A stretch of 64,000 nt of DNA from Azorinus chamasolen (Eukaryota; Mollusca; Bivalvia; Cardiida; Solecurtidae): positions 11,639,878-11,703,877 of the forward strand of contig OY755240.1 of the NCBI GenBank assembly GCA_963576725.1. Direction: 5' to 3'. The notes beneath the pieces are model-generated. The model had not been told where the DNA came from. It saw only the letters and a list, made by a program, of their open reading frames with translations, and did no database searches. A program made the translations under genes and the position numbers. Numbering within the stretch: position 1 is the first letter of the stretch; the number at the start of each line of letters is the position of its first letter. Below are positions 35,070 through 45,639 of the stretch, in pieces.

Positions 35070-37900
35070 GAGCCCTCTGATATTGTCTAGGAGCCCCCGA
35101 TCTTGTCTAGGAACCCTCTGATCTTGTCTAGGAGCGCCACATCTTGTCTAGGAGCCCTCTGATCTTGTCTAGGAGCCCTCTGATCTTGTCTAGGAGCGCC
35201 AAATCTTGTCTAGGAGCCCTCTGATCTTCTCTAGGAGCGCCCGATCTTGTCTAGGAGCCCTCTGATCTTGTCTAGGAGCCCCTGATCTTATCTAGGAGCC
35301 CTCTAATCTTGTCTAGTAACCCTCTGATATTGTCTAGGAGCCCCCGATATTGTCTAGGAGCCCTCTGATCTTGTCTAAGAACCCTCTATCCTTGTCTATG
35401 AGCCCTCTGATCCTCTCTACGAACCCTCTAATCTTGTCTATGAGTCCTCTGATCTTGTTTAGGCGCTCCCTAATCTTGTCTAGGAGCCCTCTAATCTTGT
35501 CTATGAGTCCTCTGATCTTGTTTAGGCGCTCCCTAATCTTGTCTAGGATCCCTCTAATCTTGTCTAGTAACCCTCTGATCTTGTCTAGCAGCCCCCGATA
35601 TTGTCTAGGAGCCCTCTGACCTTGTCTACGAACTCTCTAATCTTGTCTATGAGCACTCTGATCTTGTCTAGGAGCCCTCTAATCTCGTCTAGGAGCCCTC
35701 TTATCTTGTCTAGGAGCCCTCTAATCTTGTCTAGGAGCACTCTAATCTTGTCTAGGAGCCCCAGATCTTGTCTAGGAGCCCTCTAATCTGGTCTAGGAGC
35801 CCTCTAATCTTGTATAGGAGCCCTCTAATCTTTTCTATGAGCCCTCTGATCTTGTCTATGAGCCCTCTAATCTTGTCTAGGAGCCCTCTAATCTTGTCTA
35901 GGAGCCCTCTAATCTTGTCTAGGAGCCCTCTGATCTTGTCTAAGAGCCCGCTAATCTTGTCTAGGAGCCCCAGATCTTGTCTAGGAGCCCTCTAATCTCG
36001 TCTAGGAGCCCTCTTATCTTGTCTAGGAGCCCTCTAATCTTGTCTAGGAGCCCTCTAATCTTGTCTAGGAGCCCTCTAATCTTGTCTAGGAGCCCCCGAT
36101 CTTGTCTAGGAGCCCTCTAATCTTGTCTAGGAGCCCTCTAATCTCGTCTAGGAGCCCTCTTATCTTGTCTAGGAGCCCTCTAATCTTGTCTAGGAGCCCT
36201 CTAATCTTGTCTAGGAGCCCCCGATCTTGTCTAGGAGCCCTCTAATCTTGTCTAGGAGCCCTCTGATCTTGTCCAGGAGCCCTCTGATCTTGTCTAGGAG
36301 CCCTCTAATCTTGTCTAGGAGCCCTCTAATCTTTTCTATGAGCCCTCTGATCTTGTCTAGGAGCCCTCTAATCTTGTCTAGGAGCCCTCTAATCTTGTCT
36401 AGGAGCCCCAGATCTTGTCTAGGAGCCCTCTGATCTTGTCTAGGAGCCCTCTAATCTTGTCTAGGAGCCCTCTGATCTTGTCTAGGAGCCCTATGATATT
36501 GCCTAGGAGCCCTCTTATCCCTCTAATCTTGTCTAGGAGCCCGCTGATCTTGTCTAGGAGCCCTCTGATCTTGTCTAGGAGCCCTCTAATCTTTTCTAGG
36601 AGCCTTCTGATCTTATCTAGGAGTCCTCTAATCTTGTCTAGGAGCCCCCTAATCCCTAATCTTGTCTAGGAGCCCCCATTCTTGTCTAGGAGCCCTCTAA
36701 TATTGTCTATGAGCCCTCTTATCTTGTATATGACCCCCTCTGATCTTGTCTATGAGCCCTCTAATCTTGTCTATGAGCCCTCTGATCTTGTCTATGAGTC
36801 CTCTGATCATCTAGGAGCCCTCCGATCTTGTCTAGGGGCCCATAATCTTGTCTAGGAGCCCCAAATCTGGTCTAGGAGCACTCTACTCTTGTCTAGGAGC
36901 CCTCTAATCTTGTCTAGGAGCCCTCTAATCTTGTCTAGGAGCCCCTTATCTTGTCAAGGAGCCCCCGATCTTGTCTATGAGCCCTCTAATCTTGTCTAGG
37001 AGCTCTCTAATGGTTAACTCTAAAGTTCTTATCGTATAGGGACCCTCTGACCTTGCCTAGGAGCCCTCTAATCTTGTCAAGGAGCCCTCTAACCTTGTCT
37101 AGGAGCCCTCTCATCTTGTCTAGGAACCCTTAATCTTGTCTATGAGCCCTCTTATCTTGTCTTGGCGCCCCGTTCTTGTCTAGGAGCCCTTTAATATTGT
37201 CTCGGAGCCCTCTAATCTTGTCTAGGGGCCCTCTAATATTGTCTAGGAGCCCTCTGATATTGTCTAAGAACCTTCTAATCTTGCCGAGGACCCCCTAATC
37301 TTGTCTAGGAGCCCCCTATCTTGTCTAGGAGCCCTCTTATTTTGTCTAGGAGCCCTCTAATATTGTCAAGTAGCCCTCTAATATTGTCTAGGAGCCCCCT
37401 GATCTTGTCTAGGAGTCCCTGATCTTGTATAGGAGCCCTCTGGTCTAGGAGCCCTCTGATCTTGTCTAGGAGCCCTCTAATCTTGTTTAGGAGCCCTCTG
37501 ATCTTGTCTAGGAGCCCTCTGGTCTAGGAGCCCTCTGATCTTGTCTAGGAGCCCTCTGATCTTGTCTAGGAGCCCTCTAATCTTGTCTCGGAGTCCTCTA
37601 ATCTTGTCTAGGAGCCCTCCGATCTTGTCTAGGAGCCCTCTGATCTTGTCTAGGAGCCCTCTAATCTTGTCTAGGAGTCCTCTAATCTTGTCTAGGAGCC
37701 CCCGATCTTGCCTAAGAGTCCTCTAATCTTTTCTAGGAGCCCTCTGATCATTTAGGAGCCCTCTGATCTTCTAGGAGTCCTCTAATTTTTCCTAGTAGCC
37801 CTCTAATATTGTCTAGGTGCCCTTTAATCTTGTCTAGGAGCCCCCGATCTTTCCTAGGAGCCCTCTAATATTGTATCTGATATTGTATAGGAGGTCTCCG
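35070..37900 (+). repeat. 2.8-kb satellite of 21-bp units
   Basis: About 130 copies of TAGGAGCCCTCTAATCTTGTC with A/G variation at the TAATC/TGATC position. Because 21 is divisible by three, one frame reads the heptad LSRSPLI repeatedly. This is a by-product, not a gene. Units of 20 bp (AGGAGCCCCAGATC or CCCCCGATC) recur and reset the frame. Some blocks of several units repeat as a group (CTCGTCTAGGAGCCCTCTTA at about 35693, 35997 and 36152), a higher-order pattern. A 30-bp foreign piece lies near 37014. The right edge (TATAGGAGGTCTCCGATCGT, then CTACACTGCTTGC) is a family-A hairpin arm. Confidence 0.9.
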
Positions 37901-38206
37901 ATCGTGGCCTACACTGCTTGCATAAGATAGCACACTTATTTATCACATTTAGAGAATAAAATTAACCAGCGCTAATTTATGATGAAGAGTTGGGATCTAC
38001 ACGACACTGTTGAACACTTAGGCAGTAGTGGGTCATTTATTCACTTATTATTTATGAAAAACCCGCCCAAATCTTATGCTGGAACCCATCCATTTTTTCA
38101 TGATGAGGGGACACAGCACACACAACCTTTGACATCGATGGGTTCAGCAAACAGTGCCCTGAAGGGGCCCTCTGTTCCTGATCTACGCTGTTTGTATATG
38201 TCTATT

Positions 38207-38436
38207 TTAACCCATTCCTTCATATTGACCACTTTTGACGAATCTATAAAAAACACTTTGTGAAACCATTGTGATAAATAGAGCATTTGCTCTTATGGAG
38301 TAAATGCTCTATTTATCACAATGGTTTCAAAACTACACAATTCTAAAAACATTATTTTCTCTAGTTAAAGCTCCCTTTTCGGTAGATTTATTCAAAGAGG
38401 TTGTGTCTAAAAATAGCCTATTGGGGAATGGGTTAA
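38207..38436. mobile_element. TTAA-type MITE (family D), copy 2
   Basis: TTAACCCATTCCTTC to GGGGAATGGGTTAA. The palindrome 38262-38331 is nearly perfect: GAAACCATTGTGATAAATAG, AGCATTTGCTC on the left and the inverse on the right. Confidence 0.85.
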
Positions 38437-38602
38437 GGGTATATGGGCACTAATGGGTTAAGAAAGGGAATTAAAGTCAACTTTTAAGAATTGTAGCAGG
38501 TGATATTTTTGTATGGACGAAAGTTTCTTAAAGTGTTGAAAGGGTTATAATGTGTACCCATTGATCCTCATGAATGCGCGAAACGCATTCGCAGTCACTT
38601 GT

Positions 38603-38670
38603 AAACAGTGTAGACCCAGATCAGAGGGTTCCTAGAGTAACCCTCTGATCTGGGTCTGAATTGTTTGTCA
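38603..38670. repeat. Symmetrical hairpin of the CAGATCAGAGGG type
   Basis: GTAGACCCAGATCAGAGGGT and ACCCTCTGATCTGGGTCTG face each other. Both arms carry the CAGATC form. Confidence 0.7.
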
Positions 38671-39022
38671 TTCGAAATCACCAAGCAAGTTTGAGCCTTT
38701 CATGCTGATTTCCCCGTAGATAAACGCTGATGACCAAGTCCATTCTGAAACATGCGGCGTTGATAAGAGTCGACCATACAGACTGCATACGTCGTTATAC
38801 GCTCCGAGCGTGGGCAGTCACTTTCTGTCAATGTTAATCTTTCTCGTGCTGAGAGTGTCCTCACTGGTATTTGCACACGGCTTGTATCCAGGTGAAACGC
38901 ATCAGGGGCGAAGCTGTTTGACAATCGGTCAAGCGCATCTCAAGGGTCTGAATGTTGCAAGTAAATATTGAAACAGGTCACGATATTGGCAGACTTTAGA
39001 TTTTCAATATGAGAACTCTTAA

Positions 39023-39170
39023 TTAACCATTTCCTTCATATTTATACACGCATTTAGACGTCTTTACAACAGAGTAGACGCAGATTAGACGATCCCTGTG
39101 AGAGCCGTATGGTCAGGGTCTACTCTGTTTGCTTAAGAAATTCTGAGAAAGATCTGACTCTACAGTGTCT
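39023..39170. mobile_element. Family-A MITE fragment with hairpin
   Basis: TTAACCATTTCCTTCATAT at the left, then AACAGAGTAGACGCAGATTA and TGGTCAGGGTCTACTCTG arms. The right MITE end was not found. Confidence 0.55.
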
Positions 39171-39516
39171 ACCAATATCAAAAGATCCTGTCTACATACT
39201 GTCTACATACTGTCTTTAACGGCCATCAATAAGAGGCATTTTAAGTATTAAGTAACCACCTGTTTTTAACACTCCTGTGTTCAATAAATAAAATGACGCT
39301 TATTACCCGTCTGCTCGCGCTTAGAAGGCAAAGGGTTTTTCTTGTTTGTGTGTTTTTTGGTTTGTTTTTTTAATTTTGTTTCAACGAATAACACCATTGA
39401 AACGCTTAAGCAGAAGACAATATTACAGCTGACATTTTGTGATAGGTAGTGATATATTCAGATAGGTATTGTCACGTAAATATTTCTAAATTTAGCTTCC
39501 ATTCAAACCCCCTGCT

Positions 39517-39731
39517 TTAACCCTTTCCTTGCAAATGCCGGATCTGTGATTACCTATCCAAACAGTTTGGATCCAGATGAGACGCCGAGTAACTCGGCGT
39601 CTCATCAGGATCCAAACTGTTTGTTACTGTTACTATGTTTTTGAAACAAAAATGAAGAAAATCAAAAGAATGCAATTTTGTAGCAGACGACAAAGTTAGC
39701 AGACGACAGAGTTTGGCAGCGGAAGGGTTAA
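39517..39731. mobile_element. TTAA-type MITE (family C), copy 2
   Basis: TTAACCCTTTCCTTGC to GGCAGCGGAAGGGTTAA. The hairpin 39563-39623 is a nearly perfect palindrome (GATGAGACGCCGAGTAAC / inverse). A GCAGACGACA motif is repeated near the right end. Confidence 0.85.
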
Positions 39732-39739
39732 TAATTCTC

Positions 39740-40449
39740 TGCTATTTGCTCATATGTTCGCTGGTGTTTTGTTGCATAAACCATTGTATGATTAGCATAT
39801 CTCTTGGATCATGATGAGACACCAAGTTATTTGGTGTAAGCTGTTTACATGAGTGGGTCAAATCACGATCATAGCACAGGTTGAGACAATTTCCAAAGCT
39901 TCGTTCAACGGCTGCTCGCATGGCTGATTTTAAACGTATACAGGAAGAAAAAAACACTAACTGTGGTATATGATATTACACAGCTTTGCGATTTAATAAT
40001 TACTTGAACGCCGAATAATTTAATACTATCGCGAAGAAATAGGAAGAGAACAAGATATCGGGGCTGGTGTTAATTATAATAGACTAGTGTACCTGTAACT
40101 GAATGGTGGATGAACAGTAAATGTCATTTTTCAACAAGGAAGTTTATTTCGTCGTGGTTACTATATCACTGATCTACAAACGAATGAGGATAACAGGACA
40201 GTAATAGAAGATAACGAGAGTGAGCACATCTATTAAAGATGTAAACATGCTACAGCCGTGTATCTGAGTTGTCAAGTTGAAGTTTAAAACATTTGCTAGG
40301 AGTCTGTTAGCGTAGTAGTTCAGGAATTAAGTCTGCAGAATGACGAAAGGGATGTCCTTCAGTGACGCCTTTTGGGTAAGTGTTTTGTTTTGGAAATGAT
40401 CTGTCAGCTTAGTTATGTTCTAGATATCAATACAGTAGAATATGTCTAA
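39740..40449. other. No feature recognised
   Basis: AT-rich sequence. One short open segment, ATGACGAAAGGGATGTCC at 40340, runs into a good donor (GGTAAGTG at 40376), but with no partner exon this is not called. Confidence 0.4.
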
Positions 40450-40633
40450 CCAGGGTCCATGCTTATAAAACTTTTAGTTGAGTCTGAGTTCGTTCTCAAG
40501 TTTTTGATTGGTCAGATTTGAGCCTTTGGCTCAAATCTGACCAATCAAAAGCTTGAGAACTCTAATCTGACCAATCAAAAGCTTGAGAACGAACTCAGAC
40601 TCAACTATAAAGCTTTATAAGCATGGACCCTGG
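40450..40633. repeat. Young near-perfect palindrome with internal duplication
   Basis: The left arm (CCAGGGTCCATGCTTATAAA, GAGTCTGAGTTCGTTCTC, TTGATTGGTCAGATTTGAGC) is repeated in inverse on the right around a GCCTTTGGC centre. A 30-bp step (CTGACCAATCAAAAGCTTG) is duplicated in the right arm at 40537 and 40567. Arms are about 75 bp with few mismatches. Confidence 0.9.
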
Positions 40634-40857
40634 ATTTTTAAATCAGTGTCAATTCTGGTCTGTAGGATGAAAGCCATGCAAAATATTCCAATGGAACTTT
40701 CTACATGCCTTAGCTGTTACCTGTCTGAAATAATACAAATGCTTCTGTACAAACAGTCCGTTTTAAAAGGTCTTATATATACTAAATTTCAAGTTTAGAT
40801 GACTTGTTTTGCTTACGAATTTGCTAGTTACGAATACTGGCTAAACCTTTGCACCAA

Positions 40858-41091
40858 TGTCTATCTATCTGTTTGTCGGTATGTCATTCTATACACATGT
40901 ACGACCACATGCCCGCCCACATATGCCCGATTCTATATCCTGAGTGTCTGTCTGTCTCTAGCTGTCTGTCGGTCAGTCTGTCGGTCGATGTGCATGTCTG
41001 TCTGTCTGTCTGTCTGTATGTATGTATGTATTTATGTCTGTCCGTATGTCTATCTGTCTATCTGTCTGTCTGTCCGTCCGTCCGTCCGTCC

Positions 41092-41123
<32 letters not shown>

Positions 41124-41660
41124 ATCTCTGTATGTCTGTCTATCTGTCTATCTATATGTCTGTCTGACTATCTATCTCACTCTCTCTCTCTCTCTCTTTT
41201 TCTCTCTCTCTCTGTATGTCTATATATCTGTCTACCTCTGGTTATCTGTCTATATGTCTGTCTGGTTGTTTGTTTATGCCTCCTCTCTCTTTGTCTCTGT
41301 TTCTGTCCGTCTGTCTGTATCTGTCTGTGTCTATCTGTGTCTGTCCGTCTGTCTGTATATGTCTGTGTCTGTGTCTGTGTGTCTCTATATGTTTGTCTCT
41401 GGCTCTCCCTGTCTCTGTCGCTCTCTGTTTCCTTGTCTCTGTCTGTCTCTGCGTCTCTCTGCTTGTCTATCTCTTTCTCTCTATCCCCTCTCTCTATATG
41501 TATCGATCGATCTATCTACATCCCTCTCTCTTTCTACTCTCTTTTTGTATATAGGTGTCGATTGGTCTATCCGTTGACATATATTTCTCTGACTCTTTGT
41601 ATGTCTGTGTTTAAATATGTCCTCTTTCTTTACACACACACACACACACACACACATGCC
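40858..41660 (+). repeat. TCTG/TC-rich microsatellite with terminal CA run
   Basis: About 700 bp of TCTG, TCTA, TCCG, TC and TGTC 4-mers, then (CA)n at 41632-41656. The many long open frames here reading Cys-Leu-Ser-Val are artefacts of the 4-mer. Confidence 0.95.
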
Positions 41661-42004
41661 TGTCTGTCCTTGTGTCTTCTGTGCCGATCCGTATTTGTAT
41701 ACATCTGTTGTGGTAGTTTTTGCTGATGTCTTTTTTAACGTTTTCAATCATGTACTCGTTAACGAATAGCTATATTTTACCGGCCATTAACGAACGGTCC
41801 GCCATTGTGTGAATAGGACATAAATGCCTGATAAGCAGATCGCTATCAATGATAACAATTCATCGAAAAAGATTTGCTCTTCTAAACAAATAAATCCACT
41901 TGGTCATGGTCCAAACCCTGATAAAAATGGTACAAACGTCAATATGGCGAGCAGACCACACCTGATATTTAAGTTTTATCACAAAAAGTGCATCTTTGTA
42001 ATTA

Positions 42005-42072
42005 CTTTTGCAAACAGTTTAGATACGGATGAGACATCGATCCCTCTGATCTAGGTCTGCACTGTTTGTATA
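42005..42072. repeat. Diverged C/A-type hairpin
   Basis: GCAAACAGTTTAGATACGGA on the left, GATCTAGGTCTGCACTGTTT on the right. Little of the centre remains. Confidence 0.5.
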
Positions 42073-42201
42073 TGTCCAATTTATGGGATGGTGGGAATGT
42101 AGTGCGTTAACCATTCACTCTATGAATATTCATTTAAGAAATCATGACGTCATGAATATTAATTAGCTGAAGTTTTTATAATGGTATATCAAACCCTATA
42201 T

Positions 42202-42406
42202 ATTAAAACCTCTCTATAACGACCATTAAATTAAATCATTTAGATTGTGTTAAAGGCAGGCGGCTGCTTAAAGCAAGGAGAAAGTAAAACAGAACTCTCC
42301 TATAGGAGCGTTCTGTTTTACATTCACCTTGTTTTAAGCAGTCACCTACCTAAAATACCAACTAGTTATCACAATTTAATGGTCGTGATAGAGAGGTTTT
42401 ATTGTA
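42202..42406. mobile_element. Pogo/Tigger-like MITE (family P3), complete
   Basis: Left end ATTAAAACCTCTCTATAACG, right end CGTGATAGAGAGGTTTTATTG. The central palindrome has GGCTGCTTAAAGCAAGG, GTAAAACAGAACTCTCC and TATAGGAGCGTTCTGTTTTA. It appears inserted in a family-F-like end that starts near 42108. Confidence 0.75.
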
Positions 42407-42485
42407 CTGTGACCACTGCTAAGAACCGTCTCGACGATTCTGAGCAGTAACTACAGTACACAGGGTTTTGTGGAGAAATGACAAT

Positions 42486-42734
42486 CTAACCCTTCGCTTA
42501 CTAAATTTTAAAATACACTTCTCCTTCTTTACCCATGCCCTGTTGTATAATACATATATCTTCACTGTGTACAATTATTTTGCTGTGCAATCACTCCTGG
42601 GGGGGGCACTGGTTGCACAATCAACTTGTAAATAGTGCAGACCCAGATGAGACAGCTCCTGCAGGAGCTGTCTCATCTGGGTCTTCACTATTTACAGGTA
42701 GGTATATTGACGTGAATAGCAAGCGAAGGGTTAA
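42486..42734 (-). mobile_element. TTAA-type MITE (family B), copy 3, inverted
   Basis: CTAACCCTTCGCTTAC to GCAAGCGAAGGGTTAA, read in opposite orientation to copies 1 and 2. Hairpin 42627-42690; both arms here carry the CAGATGAG form. A G8 run at 42600 sits in the distal half. Confidence 0.8.
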
Positions 42735-42779
42735 GATTTTTGGGTACGCACCTTTATATGTAGCTCTGGACTGTAATAA

Positions 42780-42969
42780 AACGGGATTTTCTGAGTCTTG
42801 CAGAGGCTGTAGAATCCGATTTAAATTATTCTGTAAGCATCAATCTCTATTTCTATATCTGTGCTTTTTCCTTTGAAATATGCATTTATTAATCTCAATT
42901 CCTTATTTTACCGAATGGTTGAACAAAATGCGGATTGCAGACGACACTTATTGGCGTCGAAAGGGTTAA
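42780..42969 (-). mobile_element. TTAA-type MITE (family E), empty-site copy, partial
   Basis: On the minus strand it starts TTAACCCTTTCGACGCCAA, then GTCGTCTGCAATC, GGTAAAATAAGGAATTGAGA, TAAATGCATATTTCAAAG and AAAGCACAGATATAG. This is colinear with 58902-58979 plus 61091-61150, and lacks the foldback element at the corresponding point (about 42894-42902). Confidence 0.7.
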
Positions 42970-43085
42970 AGGCGTTAAAATGTGTTTATGATGTAAAGGG
43001 TTAAACTGGAATGTCGATGGCTCGACTCTCGGCAGGGACCAGTAGAGGCTGTCAGACAGTGTTTTGGCCTTCCATATATGCATTA

Positions 43086-43301
43086 CAATAAAAACCTGCA
43101 TATAACGGCACGCTCATTAAACAAGCATGATTAGTATAAAGACCAGGTCAGGCGGTCGCTAAATGCAGGATGAAAGTAATGCAGAAAGATCCTCTTTAAG
43201 TTTTTCTGTATTACTTTAATCCTGCTTTAAGCGACAGCCTGTCTTATAATCCCAGTAATAGACCCGTATTAGGCTCATTTCGCTAAAGACCAGTTAGACT
43301 G
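43086..43301. mobile_element. Pogo/Tigger-like MITE, diverged
   Basis: CAATAAAAACCTGCATATAA to AGACCAGTTAGACTG, with GGCGGTCGCTAAATGCAGGA, GAAAGTAATGCAGAAAG and CCTGCTTTAAGCGACAGCC as the palindrome. Confidence 0.65.
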
Positions 43302-43318
43302 TATCCACAACCACAATA

Positions 43319-43522
43319 CATTGAAACCCCTCTAAACCGGACGTTAATTTTGGTATAAATATCGGTTTTGGAGAGAGGTGGCAGCTTAATGCAGGGTGAA
43401 AGTCATGCAGAAAGCTCCTAGAGGAGCTTTCTGCATGACTTTTACCCTGCATTAAGCAGCCAACTGCCTAAAAGTAGCTAAATTCTTCTCTTCTAGAATT
43501 CCGGTCTAGAGAGGTTTTACTG
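43319..43522. mobile_element. Pogo/Tigger-like MITE (family P1), reference copy
   Basis: Ends CATTGAAACCCCTCTAAACC and CTAGAGAGGTTTTACTG, with TA directly outside on both sides (43317-43318, 43523-43524). The palindrome arms contain GGCAGCTTAATGCAGGGTG, GAAAGTCATGCAGAAAG and a central AGCTCCTAGAGGAGCT. TA duplication and CAGT-type ends are the basis for the pogo/Tigger suggestion. Confidence 0.85.
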
Positions 43523-43677
43523 TACATGCGTCTATGTTGTGGTCTTGTCTTCTGTTCAGAAATAGGATATTTAGTCATTCAGCTGCTATACATTGTCGTC
43601 TGGTCAATTTGTCGTCTGCTTCAATTTCTATTTTCGAATTTTCCTACTTTTTGATCGCGTGACATATTATGACAGCA

Positions 43678-43830
43678 TCAACCAGTTTGGATCCAAATGA
43701 AACACCTAGATACTCGTCGTCTCACCTGGATCCGGATGAAACGCATACATACTTGTCGATGGTTTGGATCCAGATGAAACAGCTATATACTGGCCGTCTC
43801 GTTTGGATCCAGACCATTTGCAAATGTGAT
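43678..43830. repeat. Cluster of family-C hairpin halves
   Basis: GTTTGGATCCAAATGAAACA, CTGGATCCGGATGAAACG, GTTTGGATCCAGATGAAACA and CGTTTGGATCCAGACC follow at short spacing, alternating with TACTCGTCG/CTGGCCGTCTC pieces. It looks like a short tandem gain of hairpin arms. Confidence 0.55.
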
Positions 43831-43907
43831 TACAGATCCGCTATTTTCAGCGAGAGGAAGAGTCACAAACATTTACACATTTACCACGATCTCCGTAAAT
43901 ACGCATT

Positions 43908-44126
43908 TCAACGCTTTCGCTGCCAAACTCTGTCGTCTGATAACTTTGTCGTCTGCTACAAATTTTCATTTTTTTTATTTTCTTCATGTTGATTTCAAAA
44001 ACATAGTAACAGTAACAAACAGTTTGGATTCTGCATGGTGAGAAGCCGAGTTACTCGGCGTCTCATCTGGATCCAAACTGTTTGCATAGGTAATCACAGA
44101 TCCGGCATTGGCAGCGAAAGGGTTAA
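43908..44126 (-). mobile_element. TTAA-type MITE (family C), copy 3, inverted
   Basis: Left end CAACGCTTTCGCTGCC, right end GGCAGCGAAAGGGTTAA. The hairpin near 44020-44084 has GAGTTACTCGGCGTCTCATC and GGATCCAAACTGTTTG. GTCGTCTGATAACTTTGTCG near the left end matches the right end of copy 2 in inverse. Confidence 0.75.
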
Positions 44127-44429
44127 GCCTTTTTAAACATGGGAGGGACCATCTGATCAGGGTCTGCTCTGTTTGCCTTTAAAATAATACAGATATTAGT
44201 GAATAGTTTCTGTCATGATAAAACAATCCCTATCCGTGTGCCATTATAATAATGATAATAATACAGCTATGAGTGAATAATTTCTGTCATGATAAAAAAA
44301 AATATATCCCTGTGTCATTATAATAATTCAGTTAATATGCATGATGTTACTATGCTGACGTTTAATAACGTATACATTTCAATGAAATATTTTGCTTTGA
44401 CAAAAACTGTAGAATCAGATTTATATAAT

Positions 44430-44545
44430 GTCAAAAGCAAATAGAGTAGACCCTAAACAGGCGGCTGTTATAGGACCCGTCTGTTCTAGATCTACTCTCT
44501 TTGCAAATATGCGAAAATGCGTTTGTATGAAGGAAAGGGTTAATA
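44430..44545. mobile_element. Family-A/F MITE right part
   Basis: GCAAATAGAGTAGACCCTAA and GTTCTAGATCTACTCTC form the hairpin arms, followed by GCGAAAATGCGTTTGTATGA and GGAAAGGGTTAA. Confidence 0.6.
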
Positions 44546-45639
44546 AGAAGGTGAACTTATAAAACAATCATGTAAACTGAAGCACGTTTTCACTGTGGTG
44601 CAAGCTGTACGGCCGCAAATGTTTAGACTTTTCTAAGATGGCGGACAAAACGGAGGCTGAAAGATAAGCATCACATTTTTACACTGTTTAAACTATGTAC
44701 ATGTAGATATTTCTTTCAGTCATTTAATTGGTGCCATAACACAGAATTACAATGCCCGTCAACAGTGGCGTACCCCCTTATGGTTCATGTCTGTATGTAA
44801 GGCTCAAAATCTTCGGTAAAATATGCAGAAACTGAAAGTCAGAAATCGAATCGAGAAGGAGGTCATATTTTGCCTCAATGTAAGCTTACCAACTACGCTA
44901 AGCCTTTTCTAACACCGTGGATATATGCATCTGAGCCCAATATTAACGTTGAGTTACCTAGTTTGTGGCACAGATCTACATTTTGTCTTTTGAAGACATT
45001 TGAAAATAATGTCGAGTGTACGGTTTAGCCATTAGAGGTAAAAGTGCACTGTACGGTTTAGACCCGATGTATTTTGTACGGTTTAGCCACGATTTTCTTT
45101 CGAAAAACTGTACGGTTTAGACACAAAACAAATGCTACCATTTGAATCTGCGCCGTAGGTCTAGATAGTCTAATCCTAACTATTTTCCTATATGCAATGC
45201 ATGTTCGCGATTATGACAGCATATCACAAACAATTAGGATCGAGATCAGAAGCACAGTATATAATTGGTTTAAACGTATTTTATTTTTAAATATTTGCAT
45301 GAATATTGTAATGATAACACAAAGGAAAAGAAAAGGATGGAAACGAAAACAGGACTGCTTATTGTGTTTCGCCCACGTCACCGTAACAACTGCACTCGCT
45401 TTATGCAGAAATGACTGCCCGTTATTGTACTATATCAATTGTACTGAAAAACTAATTGAATTAATTAAGCAGGATATATCAGTTTATACAAAACCTTTTT
45501 GAGAAAGATACTTCAGAATAAAAGAAAAAAAAATGAAACAAAAAAGGAAACGAAGGTTGACACATATATGTAGAGAGGTCCAGGATTCTGAGCAGTACAA
45601 GCACATTCGAAAGAAGGTGAGCGTTACCGAGTTTATTAG

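Noticed and set aside
35350..37726. Open frames with LSRSPLI heptads
   Set aside because: The heptad follows from a 21-bp satellite unit. Frames are reset by 20-bp units and there is no initiation or gene context.
34979..37900. CRISPR-like array because of regular short repeats
   Set aside because: Units are contiguous with no unique spacers, and the sequence is plainly eukaryotic.
40340..40376. Possible first exon MTKGMSFSDAFW with a GTAAGT donor
   Set aside because: Only twelve codons, weak start context and no partner exon in the window.
40849..41726. Open frames of up to 242 codons rich in Cys, Leu, Ser and Val
   Set aside because: They are translations of a TCTG/TC microsatellite in several overlapping frames.
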